DNA of 64,000 bases from Clavibacter nebraskensis NCPPB 2581. GTDB taxonomy: Bacteria > Actinomycetota > Actinomycetes > Actinomycetales > Microbacteriaceae. Positions 34,908 through 43,421 of the stretch are shown piece after piece; position 1 is the first letter of the stretch, and the number at the start of each line of letters is the position of its first letter. Location of the stretch: NCBI RefSeq assembly GCF_000355695.1, contig NC_020891.1, positions 2,852,001 through 2,916,000 on the forward strand, given 5' to 3'. The position numbers and the translations under genes are program-made. The notes below the pieces were generated by a model, which had not been told where the DNA came from, made no database searches, and saw only the letters and a list, made by a program, of their open reading frames with translations.

Positions 34908-35353
34908 GCGTCGTCCCCGCGGACCACGAGGGTGGAGACGGCCGTGACGACGTGCGCGCCGGATCCGTCGACCATGGCCGACTCGGCGGTCACCATCGCG
35001 TTGCCGCCGAGGGTCGCCACCTTCGTGACGGTGAGCGTCGCGGTCAGCTCGTCGCCCGCGACCACCGGCCGGGAGTACGTGAAGGCCTGCTCGCCGTGGA
35101 CCACGCGGCTGAAGTCGATGCCCGCGTCGGGCTCGGCGAGCAGCTGCGCGAGCGTCGCCTCCTGGACGACGACGGGGAACGTGCTCGGGGCGATGACGTC
35201 GGCGTGGCCGGCGGCACGCGCGGCCTCGGGGTCGAGGTGGACGGGGTGGGTGGCGCCGACGGCGCGGGCGAACTCGCGCACCTTCTCGCGTCCCACCAGG
35301 TACGGGGCGGCGGCGGGGAGCACGCGACCCTGGAGCTCTGGATTCACTGGCAC
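34904..35353 (-). CDS. MaoC-like dehydratase N-terminal partner (HadA-like)
   Basis: This is a 149-residue hot-dog-fold protein (FAS1-like dehydratase domain). It contains GREKVREFARAVGATHPVHL and APSTFPVVVQEATL and lacks the full catalytic D-H pair, as expected for the structural partner. The start is GTG at 35353, placed 6 nt after a TAGGAT box. Its end overlaps the HadB-like gene. Confidence 0.88.
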   Translation of the reverse strand: MPVNPELQGRVLPAAAPYLVGREKVREFARAVGATHPVHLDPEAARAAGHADVIAPSTFPVVVQEATLAQLLAEPDAGIDFSRVVHGEQAFTYSRPVVAGDELTATLTVTKVATLGGNAMVTAESAMVDGSGAHVVTAVSTLVVRGDDA

Positions 35354-35359
35354 CGGACG

Positions 35360-35365
35360 ATCCTA
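35360..35365 (-). promoter_or_regulatory. -10 box before hadA-like gene
   Basis: TAGGAT on the minus strand, 6 nt before GTG 35353, marks the start of the hadAB-murB transcript. Confidence 0.55.
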
Positions 35366-35420
35366 CGCGGCGGGCGTCCGCGCGCCCGGGGCGGGCCTCT
35401 CCCCTGCCGGGTACGCGAGA

Positions 35421-35453
35421 GCCCCGGCCCCCACTTCTCGTGGGGACCGGGGC
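35421..35453 (-). terminator. Terminator hairpin between micropeptide and hadA-like gene
   Basis: This is a 14-bp stem with one internal mismatch and a 5-base loop. It ends the micropeptide transcript about 35 bases after its stop. Confidence 0.7.
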
Positions 35454-35488
35454 CCGGGTCGCGATGCCGCTCGTGCGGCGTCAGCTGC

Positions 35489-35575
35489 CTACTGGCAGGA
35501 GTCGCACTGCAGGAGCTCCATGGGGTCGACGGGGATCGCGTAGCCGCCGACGGTGTCGTTGTTGTCGTAGTCCAT
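35489..35575 (-). CDS. 28-residue micropeptide ending MELLQCDSCQ
   Basis: This is a 28-codon gene. The peptide begins MDYDNNDTVGGYAI, is acidic and polar, and ends DPMELLQCDSCQ with a Cys-x-x-Cys pair three residues from the terminus. Support: GGGAGG 5 nt before the ATG, entirely GC-ending host-like codons, a consensus promoter about 140 bases upstream, a structured leader and a terminator just downstream. No modification enzyme is adjacent. It could be a small regulatory or redox/metal peptide or an orphan RiPP precursor; function is unknown. Confidence 0.72.
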   Translation of the reverse strand: MDYDNNDTVGGYAIPVDPMELLQCDSCQ

Positions 35576-35600
35576 GGGTGCCTCCCGTTGTGTCTGGTCG

Positions 35601-35679
35601 GGAACCGCCGGTGCGGTTCCTCAGGTCTCGTGGCTCTCGCCCCGATGGCCTCCGGATCCGCGTCTTCGCGAGGATCCGG
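35601..35679 (-). promoter_or_regulatory. Two hairpins in the micropeptide 5' leader
   Basis: Hairpin one (35601-35620) is a perfect 8-bp stem GGAACCGC with a 4-base loop. Hairpin two (35652-35679) pairs two copies of CCGGATCC-type sequence across a 12-base centre that can itself pair partly. Both lie in the transcribed leader and could control translation or stability. Confidence 0.5.
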
Positions 35680-35715
35680 GTTGCTCGGCCACCCGGTGGG
35701 GCGGTGAGGTTCTCC

Positions 35716-35745
35716 ACTATATAACCCGAACTACAGACCTGTCAT
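35716..35745 (-). promoter_or_regulatory. Sigma-70-type promoter of micropeptide gene
   Basis: On the minus strand ATGACA (35740-35745) and TATAGT (35716-35721) are 18 bp apart in an unusually AT-rich stretch. This is the best consensus promoter in the window. It predicts a leader of roughly 130-140 nt. Confidence 0.65.
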
Positions 35746-35956
35746 TCCACTACATCTAGTGTTTCGGCGTGTCGCGGCGCCGTCCGCGTCGTCATGCGGA
35801 TCCGGACAGCCGGAGCGGATCCGACGGCCGTGCTGGCCCGGCGTGTCGCGCCGCCGAGGGCCCCCGCCGACCCTCCGGCGAGCGGCGCCCGCACGCGCGA
35901 GGGCCGCCGCGAACGCGTCGCGGCGGCCCTCGTGCGCTCGGTGCGCGGGATGCGGA
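35746..35956. other. Intergenic region without gene
   Basis: This is a short spacer between the micropeptide promoter and the next minus-strand gene's stop. It is GC-rich with no supported start or RNA. Confidence 0.4.
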
Positions 35957-36148
35957 TCAGGCGCCGCCCTCGCGCGCCTCCTTCTCCTCCTCCGACTCGC
36001 TGGCGGTGTAGTCGCCGCCGGCGGGCGCCTCGCGGCGCTCCTCGTCGTGCGCGTCGGGGACGGGGTTGCCCTGGGTCTTGTAGAGCACGTCGTCGTGCTC
36101 GGCGCCCGTGGCGTGGTCGGGGTGGTCGGGGGATTCGTGGTGGGTCAT
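35957..36148 (-). CDS. Small acidic His/Glu-rich protein
   Basis: This is a 63-residue hydrophilic protein, probably disordered, starting THHESPDHPDHATGAEHDD and ending in a Glu/Lys/Arg-rich tail. A leaderless -10 box (TAGCCT) 6 nt upstream supports the ATG. It has no membrane segment. The function is unknown. Confidence 0.65.
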   Translation of the reverse strand: MTHHESPDHPDHATGAEHDDVLYKTQGNPVPDAHDEERREAPAGGDYTASESEEEKEAREGGA

Positions 36149-36154
36149 GCCCGG

Positions 36155-36160
36155 AGGCTA
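36155..36160 (-). promoter_or_regulatory. -10 box before small acidic gene
   Basis: TAGCCT on the minus strand, 6 nt before the ATG at 36148. Confidence 0.5.
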
Positions 36161-36212
36161 CGCCGCGCGCGCGAGCACGGGAAGCGCGGCGACGGCGAGA
36201 GGCCGGGTCGGC

Positions 36213-36236
36213 GCGGGCGCGGGCGCGGGCGCGGGC
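36213..36236. repeat. Hexamer tandem repeat GCGGGC
   Basis: Four perfect tandem copies of GCGGGC lie in non-coding DNA between the tRNA terminator and the small acidic gene's promoter. Confidence 0.8.
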
Positions 36237-36243
36237 AGAGGAA

Positions 36244-36278
36244 AGGCCCCGGAACCTGGCGAGAGGTGTCCGGGGCCT
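36244..36278 (-). terminator. Terminator of the tRNA-Thr/tRNA-Met transcript
   Basis: A perfect 10-bp stem (AGGCCCCGGA and complement) with a 15-base loop is followed on the minus strand by TTTCCT. It lies 38 bases after tRNA-Met. Confidence 0.7.
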
Positions 36279-36315
36279 ATCGAGGAGGACGGACCCCGAG
36301 GGATCCGCGCTTCCG

Positions 36316-36389
36316 TAGCGGGAGCGGGACTTGAACCCGCGACACCACGATTATGAGCCGTGTGCTCTAACCACCTGAGCTACCCCGCC
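36316..36389 (-). tRNA. tRNA-Met (CAT)
   Basis: This is a 74-nt cloverleaf on the minus strand: acceptor GGCGGGG with TCCCGCT, D arm GCTCAGGTGGTTAGAGC, anticodon loop CTCATAA and a T arm with GGTTCAAGTCC. The body is that of an elongator tRNA-Met; a CAT-anticodon tRNA-Ile cannot be fully excluded without a model. Confidence 0.9.
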
Positions 36390-36428
36390 ACGATCCCCAT
36401 GGCCGCCGCGATGGGAGACCCGGGATCG

Positions 36429-36500
<72 letters not shown>

Positions 36501-36612
36501 GTGCTCGGGCGCGTCGGAGACGCGCTCGAACCCTACGACGATAGCAGGTCCCGGACCGCCCACGAGACGCGGGACGGCCCGGACCGGGCACGGCCGGCCG
36601 GGCTCCCGGGGA

Positions 36613-37551
36613 TCAGACCGCGGAGAGGTCTCGGATCTCGTCGGCCGTCAGCTCGAGCTCGACGGAGGCGAGGAGGTCGGGCAGCTGCGTGAGGTCGCGC
36701 GCGCTGGCGATCGGCGCGGTGACCGACGGCTGCGCCCGCAGCCACGCGAGCGAGACCGTCGTGACGGAGACGCCGTGGGCCTCGGCGACCCGGTCGAGGA
36801 CCTCGAGCAGGGCGCGGCCGTGGTCGTCCAGGTACTTGGACGCGGCTCCCGAGCGGGGGCTGTCCACCTCGGCGCCGCGGTACTTGCCCGTGAGGAAGCC
36901 GCTGGCGAGGCTCGAGTAGGGGGCGGACGCGATGCCCTCGCGGACGAGCAGGTCGGCGAGCGCACCCTCGTAGTCGTCGCGGGCGACCAGGTTGTAGCGG
37001 TTCTGGAGCACCTCGAAGCGGGCGATGCCCTCGCGCGCGGACACGTCGAGCGCGGCCTGCAGGCGCTCGGCCGTGAAGTTGGAGGCGCCGATCGCGCGGA
37101 CCTTGCCCTCGGCCACGAGCTCGGCGAGCGCGGTGACGGTCTCCTCGATCGGGGTGTCCTGGTCGTCGACGTGCGCGTAGTAGAGGTCGATCGCGTCGAC
37201 GCCGAGCCGGCGGAGGCTGGCCTCGACGCCGCGGCGGACGCTGTCGCGCGACGTGCCCTTCGCGGCCTCGTGCGCGCCGACCTTGGTGGCGATGACGAGG
37301 TCGTCGGGGCGGCCGCGCGCGGCGAGCCAGCGGCCGATGATCTCCTCGGACTCACCGCCGGAGTTGCCGGGCTTCCACGCGGAGTAGACGTCGGCGGTGT
37401 CGACGAAGTTGCCGCCCGCCGCGACGTAGGCGTCGAGGAGCTGGAACGAGGTGGCCTCGTCGGCGGTCCAGCCGAAGACGTTGCCGCCGAAGGACAGGGG
37501 CAGCACCTCCAGGCCGCTGGATCCGAGGGGCACGCGTGCGGGGTTCGACAT
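36613..37551 (-). CDS. Aldo/keto reductase
   Basis: This is a 312-residue NADP-dependent oxidoreductase of the AKR superfamily (AKR11/YghZ-like group). The catalytic Asp-Tyr pair is in NFVDTADVYSAW, the Lys in VIATKVGAHE and the His in DLYYAHVDDQD. The cofactor-binding end is TAPIASARDLTQL. A Shine-Dalgarno (GAAGGAGA) selects ATG 37551 over an upstream extension. A paralogue with the same motif order is at 43422-44408. The substrate is unknown. Confidence 0.92.
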   Translation of the reverse strand: MSNPARVPLGSSGLEVLPLSFGGNVFGWTADEATSFQLLDAYVAAGGNFVDTADVYSAWKPGNSGGESEEIIGRWLAARGRPDDLVIATKVGAHEAAKGTSRDSVRRGVEASLRRLGVDAIDLYYAHVDDQDTPIEETVTALAELVAEGKVRAIGASNFTAERLQAALDVSAREGIARFEVLQNRYNLVARDDYEGALADLLVREGIASAPYSSLASGFLTGKYRGAEVDSPRSGAASKYLDDHGRALLEVLDRVAEAHGVSVTTVSLAWLRAQPSVTAPIASARDLTQLPDLLASVELELTADEIRDLSAV

Positions 37552-37666
37552 GGCTGATCTCCTTCGTCCGGTGATGAGGGCGGTGGCCGCCCCCATCGTC
37601 AAGGCGGTCCGCGCCCCCGGGTATTCCGCCGCTCCGAGGCGTCGGGAGCGCTCCCTGCCCGTCGCC

Positions 37667-37672
37667 TAGGCT
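37667..37672 (+). promoter_or_regulatory. -10 box before GH13 gene
   Basis: TAGGCT is 6 nt before the ATG at 37679. Confidence 0.55.
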
Positions 37673-37678
37673 CGTCGC

Positions 37679-39418
37679 ATGACTTCGCCTGCCCCCACAG
37701 CCCTGTCCACGGCTGCCCGGGACGACACCTCGGCCCACCCCGACAGCGCACCGCAGCACGGCACCGGATCCGAGTGGTGGCGCACCGCCGTCATCTACCA
37801 GATCTACCCGCGCTCCTTCGCCGACTCCGACGGCGACGGCATCGGCGACCTCCCCGGGATCACCGAGCGGCTCCCCGCGCTCCGCGAGCTCGGGGTCGAC
37901 GCCGTCTGGCTCTCCCCCTTCTTCCTGTCGCCGCAGAACGACGCGGGCTACGACGTCGCCGACTACTGCGCGGTGGATCCGCTGTTCGGCACCCTCGACG
38001 ACTTCGAGCGGATGCAGCGCCGCGCGCACGAGCTCGGCCTCCGCGTGATCGTCGACATCGTCCCGAACCACACCTCCTCCGCGCACCGGTGGTTCCAGGA
38101 GGCGCTCGCCGCCCCCGCCGGCAGCGAGGAGCGTGCCCGCTACATGTTCCGCGACGGGAAGGGCGCCGACGGCGAGCTGCCCCCGAACAACTGGGAGTCG
38201 ATCTTCGGCGGCCCGGCGTGGACCCGGCTCACCGAGCCCGACGGCACGCCCGGCCAGTGGTACCTCCACCTGTTCGACTCGTCGCAGCCCGACCTCGACT
38301 GGACGAACCCGTGGGTGCGCGAGCGCTTCCGCGAGATCCTCCGCTTCTGGCTCGACCGCGGCGTCGACGGCTTCCGCGTGGACGTCGCGCACGGCATGGT
38401 CAAGGCGGCCGGCCTCCCCGACTACACGCCGCCCGAGGGCCAGGGCAGCATGGGCGGCGCCGGCGGCGTCGACGACGAGCCCGCTCCCCCGCCGCCGTAC
38501 TTCGCGCAGGAGGGCGTGCACGAGATCTACCGCGAGTGGCGCGAGATCTTCGACTCGTACGACGGCGACCGCGCGATGGTCGCCGAGGCGTGGGTCGAGC
38601 CGCTCGCGAAGCTGGCCGACTGGGTGCGCCCCGACGAGATGCACCAGGCCTTCAACTTCAGCTACCTGGAGACGCCGTGGGACGCCGCGGCGCTCCGCCG
38701 GACGATCGACGCGTCGCTCGCCACCTTCTCCTCCGTCGGCGCGCCGAGCACGTGGGTGCTCTCGAACCACGACGTGGTGCGGCACGCGAGCCGCCTCGCG
38801 CTCTCGGGCGAGAACCCGCAGGGCGTGGGCATCGGGCCGCGGTCGACCGTGACGGTCGACGAAGAGCTCGGCCTCCGTCGCGCCCGCGCCGCGAGCGCGC
38901 TCATGCTGGCGCTGCCCGGCAGCGCCTACGTCTACCAGGGCGAGGAGCTCGGGCTGCCCGAGGACATCCGCCTGCCCGACGAGGCGCGCCAGGATCCGAC
39001 GTTCCACCGCACCGCGGGCGAGCGCTACGGCCGCGACGGCTGCCGCGTGCCGATCCCGTGGGAGGCCGGGACGCCGTCCTACGGCTTCAGCACGGGCGAC
39101 GCGAGCTGGCTGCCGCAGCCCGACGACTGGGACCGGTTCGCGCGCGACGTCGAGCAGGCGGATCCCGCGTCGACCCTCTCCCTCTACACGGAGGCGCTGC
39201 TGCTGCGTCGGGAGCACGGGCTCGCGCTGGGCGCGCTGGAGTGGATCGACGCGGCGGGCGACGACGTGATCGCGTTCGAGAGCGCGGGCGTCACGGTCAT
39301 CGCCAACCTCGGCGACGCCGCCGTGCCGCTGCCCGAGGGCCGCGTGCTGCTCGCGAGCCGGCCGCTCGACGGCGACGCCGTGCCGTCCGACACCACCGTG
39401 TGGCTGATCCGGGACTGA
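37679..39418 (+). CDS. Alpha-glucosidase, GH13 family
   Basis: This is a 579-residue intracellular GH13 enzyme. The four conserved regions are DIVPNHTS, GFRVDVAHG (nucleophile Asp), VAEAWVEPL (acid/base Glu) and LSNHDVVRH (transition-state Asp). The beginning WWRTAVIYQIYPRSFADSDG is typical of alpha-glucosidase/oligo-1,6-glucosidase/trehalose-type members. There is no signal peptide, so it acts on imported oligosaccharides. The gene is monocistronic with a leaderless promoter and a strong terminator. Confidence 0.95.
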   Translation: MTSPAPTALSTAARDDTSAHPDSAPQHGTGSEWWRTAVIYQIYPRSFADSDGDGIGDLPGITERLPALRELGVDAVWLSPFFLSPQNDAGYDVADYCAVDPLFGTLDDFERMQRRAHELGLRVIVDIVPNHTSSAHRWFQEALAAPAGSEERARYMFRDGKGADGELPPNNWESIFGGPAWTRLTEPDGTPGQWYLHLFDSSQPDLDWTNPWVRERFREILRFWLDRGVDGFRVDVAHGMVKAAGLPDYTPPEGQGSMGGAGGVDDEPAPPPPYFAQEGVHEIYREWREIFDSYDGDRAMVAEAWVEPLAKLADWVRPDEMHQAFNFSYLETPWDAAALRRTIDASLATFSSVGAPSTWVLSNHDVVRHASRLALSGENPQGVGIGPRSTVTVDEELGLRRARAASALMLALPGSAYVYQGEELGLPEDIRLPDEARQDPTFHRTAGERYGRDGCRVPIPWEAGTPSYGFSTGDASWLPQPDDWDRFARDVEQADPASTLSLYTEALLLRREHGLALGALEWIDAAGDDVIAFESAGVTVIANLGDAAVPLPEGRVLLASRPLDGDAVPSDTTVWLIRD

Positions 39419-39429
39419 CCCGTCCCGGC

Positions 39430-39471
39430 ACGACGACGCCCCCTCGCCTTCGGGCGAGGGGGCGTCGTCGT
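39430..39471. terminator. Bidirectional terminator between convergent genes
   Basis: A perfect 19-bp stem closes on a TTCG loop between the stops of the GH13 gene (+) and the M23 peptidase gene (-). It is well placed to terminate both. Confidence 0.85.
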
Positions 39472-39485
39472 GTGTGGTGCGTGCG

Positions 39486-40721
39486 CTAGTTCGCGTGCTC
39501 CTGGAGCCAGGCGAAGGGATCCACCGCGGTGCCGTCGGCGACGCGGATCTCGAAGTGGAGGTGCGGGCCGGTGGACGCGCCCGTGTTGCCGACCTGGCCG
39601 ATCTGCTGGCCGACCTTGACGGGGTCCCCGGCCTTCACGCGCAGGGATCCGGGCAGCTGGTGGCCGTAGACGCTCGTGATGAGCTGCCCGTCGATCACGT
39701 GGTCGATGACGAGGTGGACGCCGAGGCCGGTGTCGCTGTCGACGGCCTCGCGCACGACGCCGTCGGCGATGGCCTGGATGGGCGCGCCGAGTCCGGGAGC
39801 GAAGTCGACGCCCTGGTGGTTGCTCGAGCAGCCATGGGAGCAGGGCGCGATGCGCTTGCCGAAGACGCCGCTGATGGGCACGCCCGAGGCGAACGGCCAC
39901 TGGATGGTGCCGTTGATGTCGTTCGTGAACGCGCCGGCGCCCTTCGACGTCTGCGCCAGCATGATCTGCTGCGGCGTCGTGGAGGTGAAGGCGTCGTCCG
40001 TGCCGCCGACGACGGTCGCCTCGGGCGCCGCGGAGAGCGCGACGCTCTGGCTGGGGACGGAGGTGGCCGGGGCGTCCGTGACGACGTTCGCCTCCGCCAT
40101 GTCCTGGCCGGTGAGGAACGCGGAGGACGGCAGCGAGGTCGCGATGGTGACCGTCGCGACGAACGCCATGGTGAGGAGCGTGAGCCCGCGCGACGCGTTC
40201 GCGCGACGGCGGCCGGCGGCGGCCTCGGGCGCCGGGGCGAGCGCGGGCCGCGAGGAGGCGGGGACGCGGCGTCCGCGGACGCGGGCGTGCGGGGCGGCCG
40301 CGGCGACGCTCGCGCGCTTCGCGGGCACGTACGAGGAGCGGCGCGACTCGGACGCGGCGCGGAGGCGACGGGCGCGGGTCGCGAGGGGGACGGTCTCCGC
40401 GGCGTTCTGGGCCGCGGGCTCGGCCTGCTCGGAGAGGTGCGTGCGGGGGGCGGCGGGGGCCTCGACCGGGATGTGGACGACCCGGGGCGCGGGGGCAGCA
40501 GGCGCGTCGGGGGCGATCTGCGCGGGCAGCGCCGACGCGGCGGCGGGCTCCTCGACCAGCTGCTCGACCGCCGGAGCGGCGGGAGCGGCGGTCTCGATGG
40601 CCTGCGCGTCCTCCCGGGGCGCGGATCCGCCCGATGCCGCCTCGGCAGCCCGGCGCTCGGCCTCGCGTCGCTCGCGTCGCGTCGGGTACACGGTCCCTGC
40701 GGTCTCGTCGGGGGTCAGCAC
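39486..40721 (-). CDS. M23-family metallopeptidase (LytM-type), membrane-anchored
   Basis: This is a 411-residue cell-wall peptidase. Its long Arg/Ala-rich cytoplasmic N-terminus (~165 residues) precedes one membrane segment (GLTLLTMAFVATVTIATSLP). A linker and a LytM domain follow, with zinc ligands in SSNHQGVDFAPG and TGPHLHFEIR. It should cut peptidoglycan peptides, or act as an activator of amidases. The start is GTG 40721. The 225-nt upstream region contains a direct repeat resembling MtrA sites. Confidence 0.9.
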   Translation of the reverse strand: MLTPDETAGTVYPTRRERREAERRAAEAASGGSAPREDAQAIETAAPAAPAVEQLVEEPAAASALPAQIAPDAPAAPAPRVVHIPVEAPAAPRTHLSEQAEPAAQNAAETVPLATRARRLRAASESRRSSYVPAKRASVAAAAPHARVRGRRVPASSRPALAPAPEAAAGRRRANASRGLTLLTMAFVATVTIATSLPSSAFLTGQDMAEANVVTDAPATSVPSQSVALSAAPEATVVGGTDDAFTSTTPQQIMLAQTSKGAGAFTNDINGTIQWPFASGVPISGVFGKRIAPCSHGCSSNHQGVDFAPGLGAPIQAIADGVVREAVDSDTGLGVHLVIDHVIDGQLITSVYGHQLPGSLRVKAGDPVKVGQQIGQVGNTGASTGPHLHFEIRVADGTAVDPFAWLQEHAN

Positions 40722-40871
40722 GAGGGCCGCCGGTCGGAGGTCTGGGAGGCACGCGAGGCGTGGAGGACGGACAGGATCGTGGGACTCCTAGTGCGAGGGA
40801 CAGGTGCTGCGCGGTGCCGGCCGAACGGTGTCGGGGCGTGCGCGAGCGACCGGTTCCAGCCCGGTCGCGAT

Positions 40872-40887
40872 GTAACGGATCGGTAAA
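40872..40887 (-). promoter_or_regulatory. MtrA-like direct repeat upstream of M23 gene
   Basis: GTAAC and GTAAA are spaced by six bases, matching the GTNAC-N6-GTNAC layout described for MtrA-type regulators that control cell-wall hydrolases in actinobacteria. It lies about 150 bp before the M23 start. One repeat is imperfect, so this is tentative. Confidence 0.3.
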
Positions 40888-40946
40888 GACTAACCGGAGG
40901 AAGGGATTCGCGCCACCCGGGGGATGCGGACGAGGGCCCTGAGGAG

Positions 40947-41756
<810 letters not shown>

Positions 41757-41801
41757 GCGACTACCCTGCCAGAGTCGTCGGGGACGCCGCGGCGAGACGG
41801 C

Positions 41802-42548
41802 TCAGGCCGGCGCGACGCCCATGCGCTCGTCGACCGTCGGGATCTCCGTCGCGGCCTCGCGGCGGCGCCCGCGCTCGATCCGGCGCGCGTTCCACAGCAG
41901 GCCGACGCCCACCACCATCAGGCCGCCCGCGGCGAGCAGCGCCCACGCGCCGCCGACGTGCGTCGTGATGAGCGCGGCGACGAGCGCGCCGAGCCCCATG
42001 CACACGATCGCGCCGATGCGGCGGGTCCACGCGGCGCCCGTCCCGCCCGCGACGCGGCTGTCGGAGGAGAGGTTCACCATCGTCATGGTCACGACCACGG
42101 TGGAGAGGTCCCGCAGGCCGACGCTCTTCACGGCCGCGGCCTGCGCGCCGAGCAGCAGCGCGAGGAAGCCCGTGATGCCGATCATGACCCCGGTCTCGAG
42201 CGTGCCGACCGCGAGCCACACGACGGCGAGCGCGAGGGTGAGCAGGGTGCCCGTGACGAGGATCCAGACGGACGAGCGCGGCAGGTGCACGTCGGTGGGC
42301 GCACGCCGGGTGATGCGCGACGCGATGACCGCGCCGAGCATGAAGGCCACGAGCGCCACGAGGTTGTTGAGCACGGGGATGTCGGCGACGCCCACCAGGC
42401 CGAAGCCGATGAAGAGCACGTTGCCGGTCATGTTGCCGGTGAAGACGCGGTCGAGGGCGAGGTAGCTGACGCCGTCGATGGCGCCGGTGGCCGTGGTCAT
42501 CACGAGCAGGGCGGCGATGTAGGACCCCTCGGGCCAGGGACGGGACAC
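41802..42548 (-). CDS. DUF1275 (YoaK-like) membrane protein, copy 2
   Basis: This is a 248-residue protein with about six membrane helices. It begins with GSYIAALLVMTTATGAIDGVSYLALDRVFTGNMTGNVLF, the diagnostic DUF1275 start (broken here for length as GAIDGVSYLALDRVFTGNMT). A GTG start has GAGGAG upstream. It is a tandem paralogue of the next gene upstream on the strand, with very similar N-termini. The function of DUF1275 is unknown. Confidence 0.85.
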   Translation of the reverse strand: MSRPWPEGSYIAALLVMTTATGAIDGVSYLALDRVFTGNMTGNVLFIGFGLVGVADIPVLNNLVALVAFMLGAVIASRITRRAPTDVHLPRSSVWILVTGTLLTLALAVVWLAVGTLETGVMIGITGFLALLLGAQAAAVKSVGLRDLSTVVVTMTMVNLSSDSRVAGGTGAAWTRRIGAIVCMGLGALVAALITTHVGGAWALLAAGGLMVVGVGLLWNARRIERGRRREAATEIPTVDERMGVAPA

Positions 42549-42612
42549 GGGCGCTCCTCGACGGTCGGGCGACGGACCCTCTCACCCTAGGGCGGGTCGG
42601 TCGCCGGCGAGG

Positions 42613-43353
42613 TCAGGCCGGGAGCCCGTCGGCACCGCACGCCGCCCGGTCGGTCGCCTCCTGCCGGACGCGCGTCCGCTCGATGCGACGCGCGTTCGCC
42701 AGCAGCCCGACCCCGACGGCCATCAGCGTCCCCGCGACGAGCAGCGCCGACGGGGCGCCGATGCGCGTGGTGATGAGCGCCGAGACCAGCGCGCCGGTCG
42801 CCATCGCCGCGATGGCGCCGAAGCGGCGGCGCCACGCGGCGCCCGTGCCGCCGGCGACGCGGCTGCCCGAGGAGAGGCTCACCGCGGTCATCGTCACGAC
42901 CACGGTGGAGAGGTCGGAGAGGCCGATGCTCCGCACGGCGGCCGCCTGCGCGCCGAGCAGGAGGGAGAAGAGCCCGGTGATCGCGATCATCACGCCCTTC
43001 TCGAGCGTGCCGACCGCGGACCAGATGCCCGCGAGCGCGAAGGTGAGCAGGGTGTTGACGACGAGGATCCACACGGCCGACCGCGGCAGGCGCAGGTCGG
43101 TGGGCGCCCGGCAGGTGATGCGGGACGCGATGACCGCACCGGCCATGAACGCGAGCAGCGCGACGGCGTTGTTGAGCACGGGGACGCCGGCGACGCCCAC
43201 CAGGCCGAAGCCGATGAAGATGACGTTCCCGGTCATGTTGCCGGTGAAGACGCGGTCGAGGGCGAGGTAGCTGACGCCGTCGATCGCGCCGGTGGCGGTC
43301 GTCAGGACGAGCAGGGCGACGACGTACGCGCCTTCGGGCCAGTGTCGGGGCAT
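42613..43353 (-). CDS. DUF1275 (YoaK-like) membrane protein, copy 1
   Basis: This is a 246-residue six-helix protein starting with the same GAIDGVSYLALDRVFTGNMT block as its downstream neighbour. The C-terminal tail is basic then variable (ANARRIERTRVRQEATD). A Shine-Dalgarno (GAGGAGA) precedes ATG 43353. The two genes lie head to tail 64 nt apart, a clear tandem duplication that has since diverged. Confidence 0.85.
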   Translation of the reverse strand: MPRHWPEGAYVVALLVLTTATGAIDGVSYLALDRVFTGNMTGNVIFIGFGLVGVAGVPVLNNAVALLAFMAGAVIASRITCRAPTDLRLPRSAVWILVVNTLLTFALAGIWSAVGTLEKGVMIAITGLFSLLLGAQAAAVRSIGLSDLSTVVVTMTAVSLSSGSRVAGGTGAAWRRRFGAIAAMATGALVSALITTRIGAPSALLVAGTLMAVGVGLLANARRIERTRVRQEATDRAACGADGLPA

Positions 43354-43421
43354 GGGAGATCTCCTCGAGGACGGGACGGATGGCGCCCCAATTTAGGGGC
43401 GCCTCTCGGTACCCTGTGGGA

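Noticed and set aside
35746-36315. Search for rpmG between tRNA-Met and the hadAB genes, where many actinobacteria have it
   Set aside because: No L33-like reading (Cys-rich ~55 residues) exists here; only the micropeptide and a small acidic protein gene are present.
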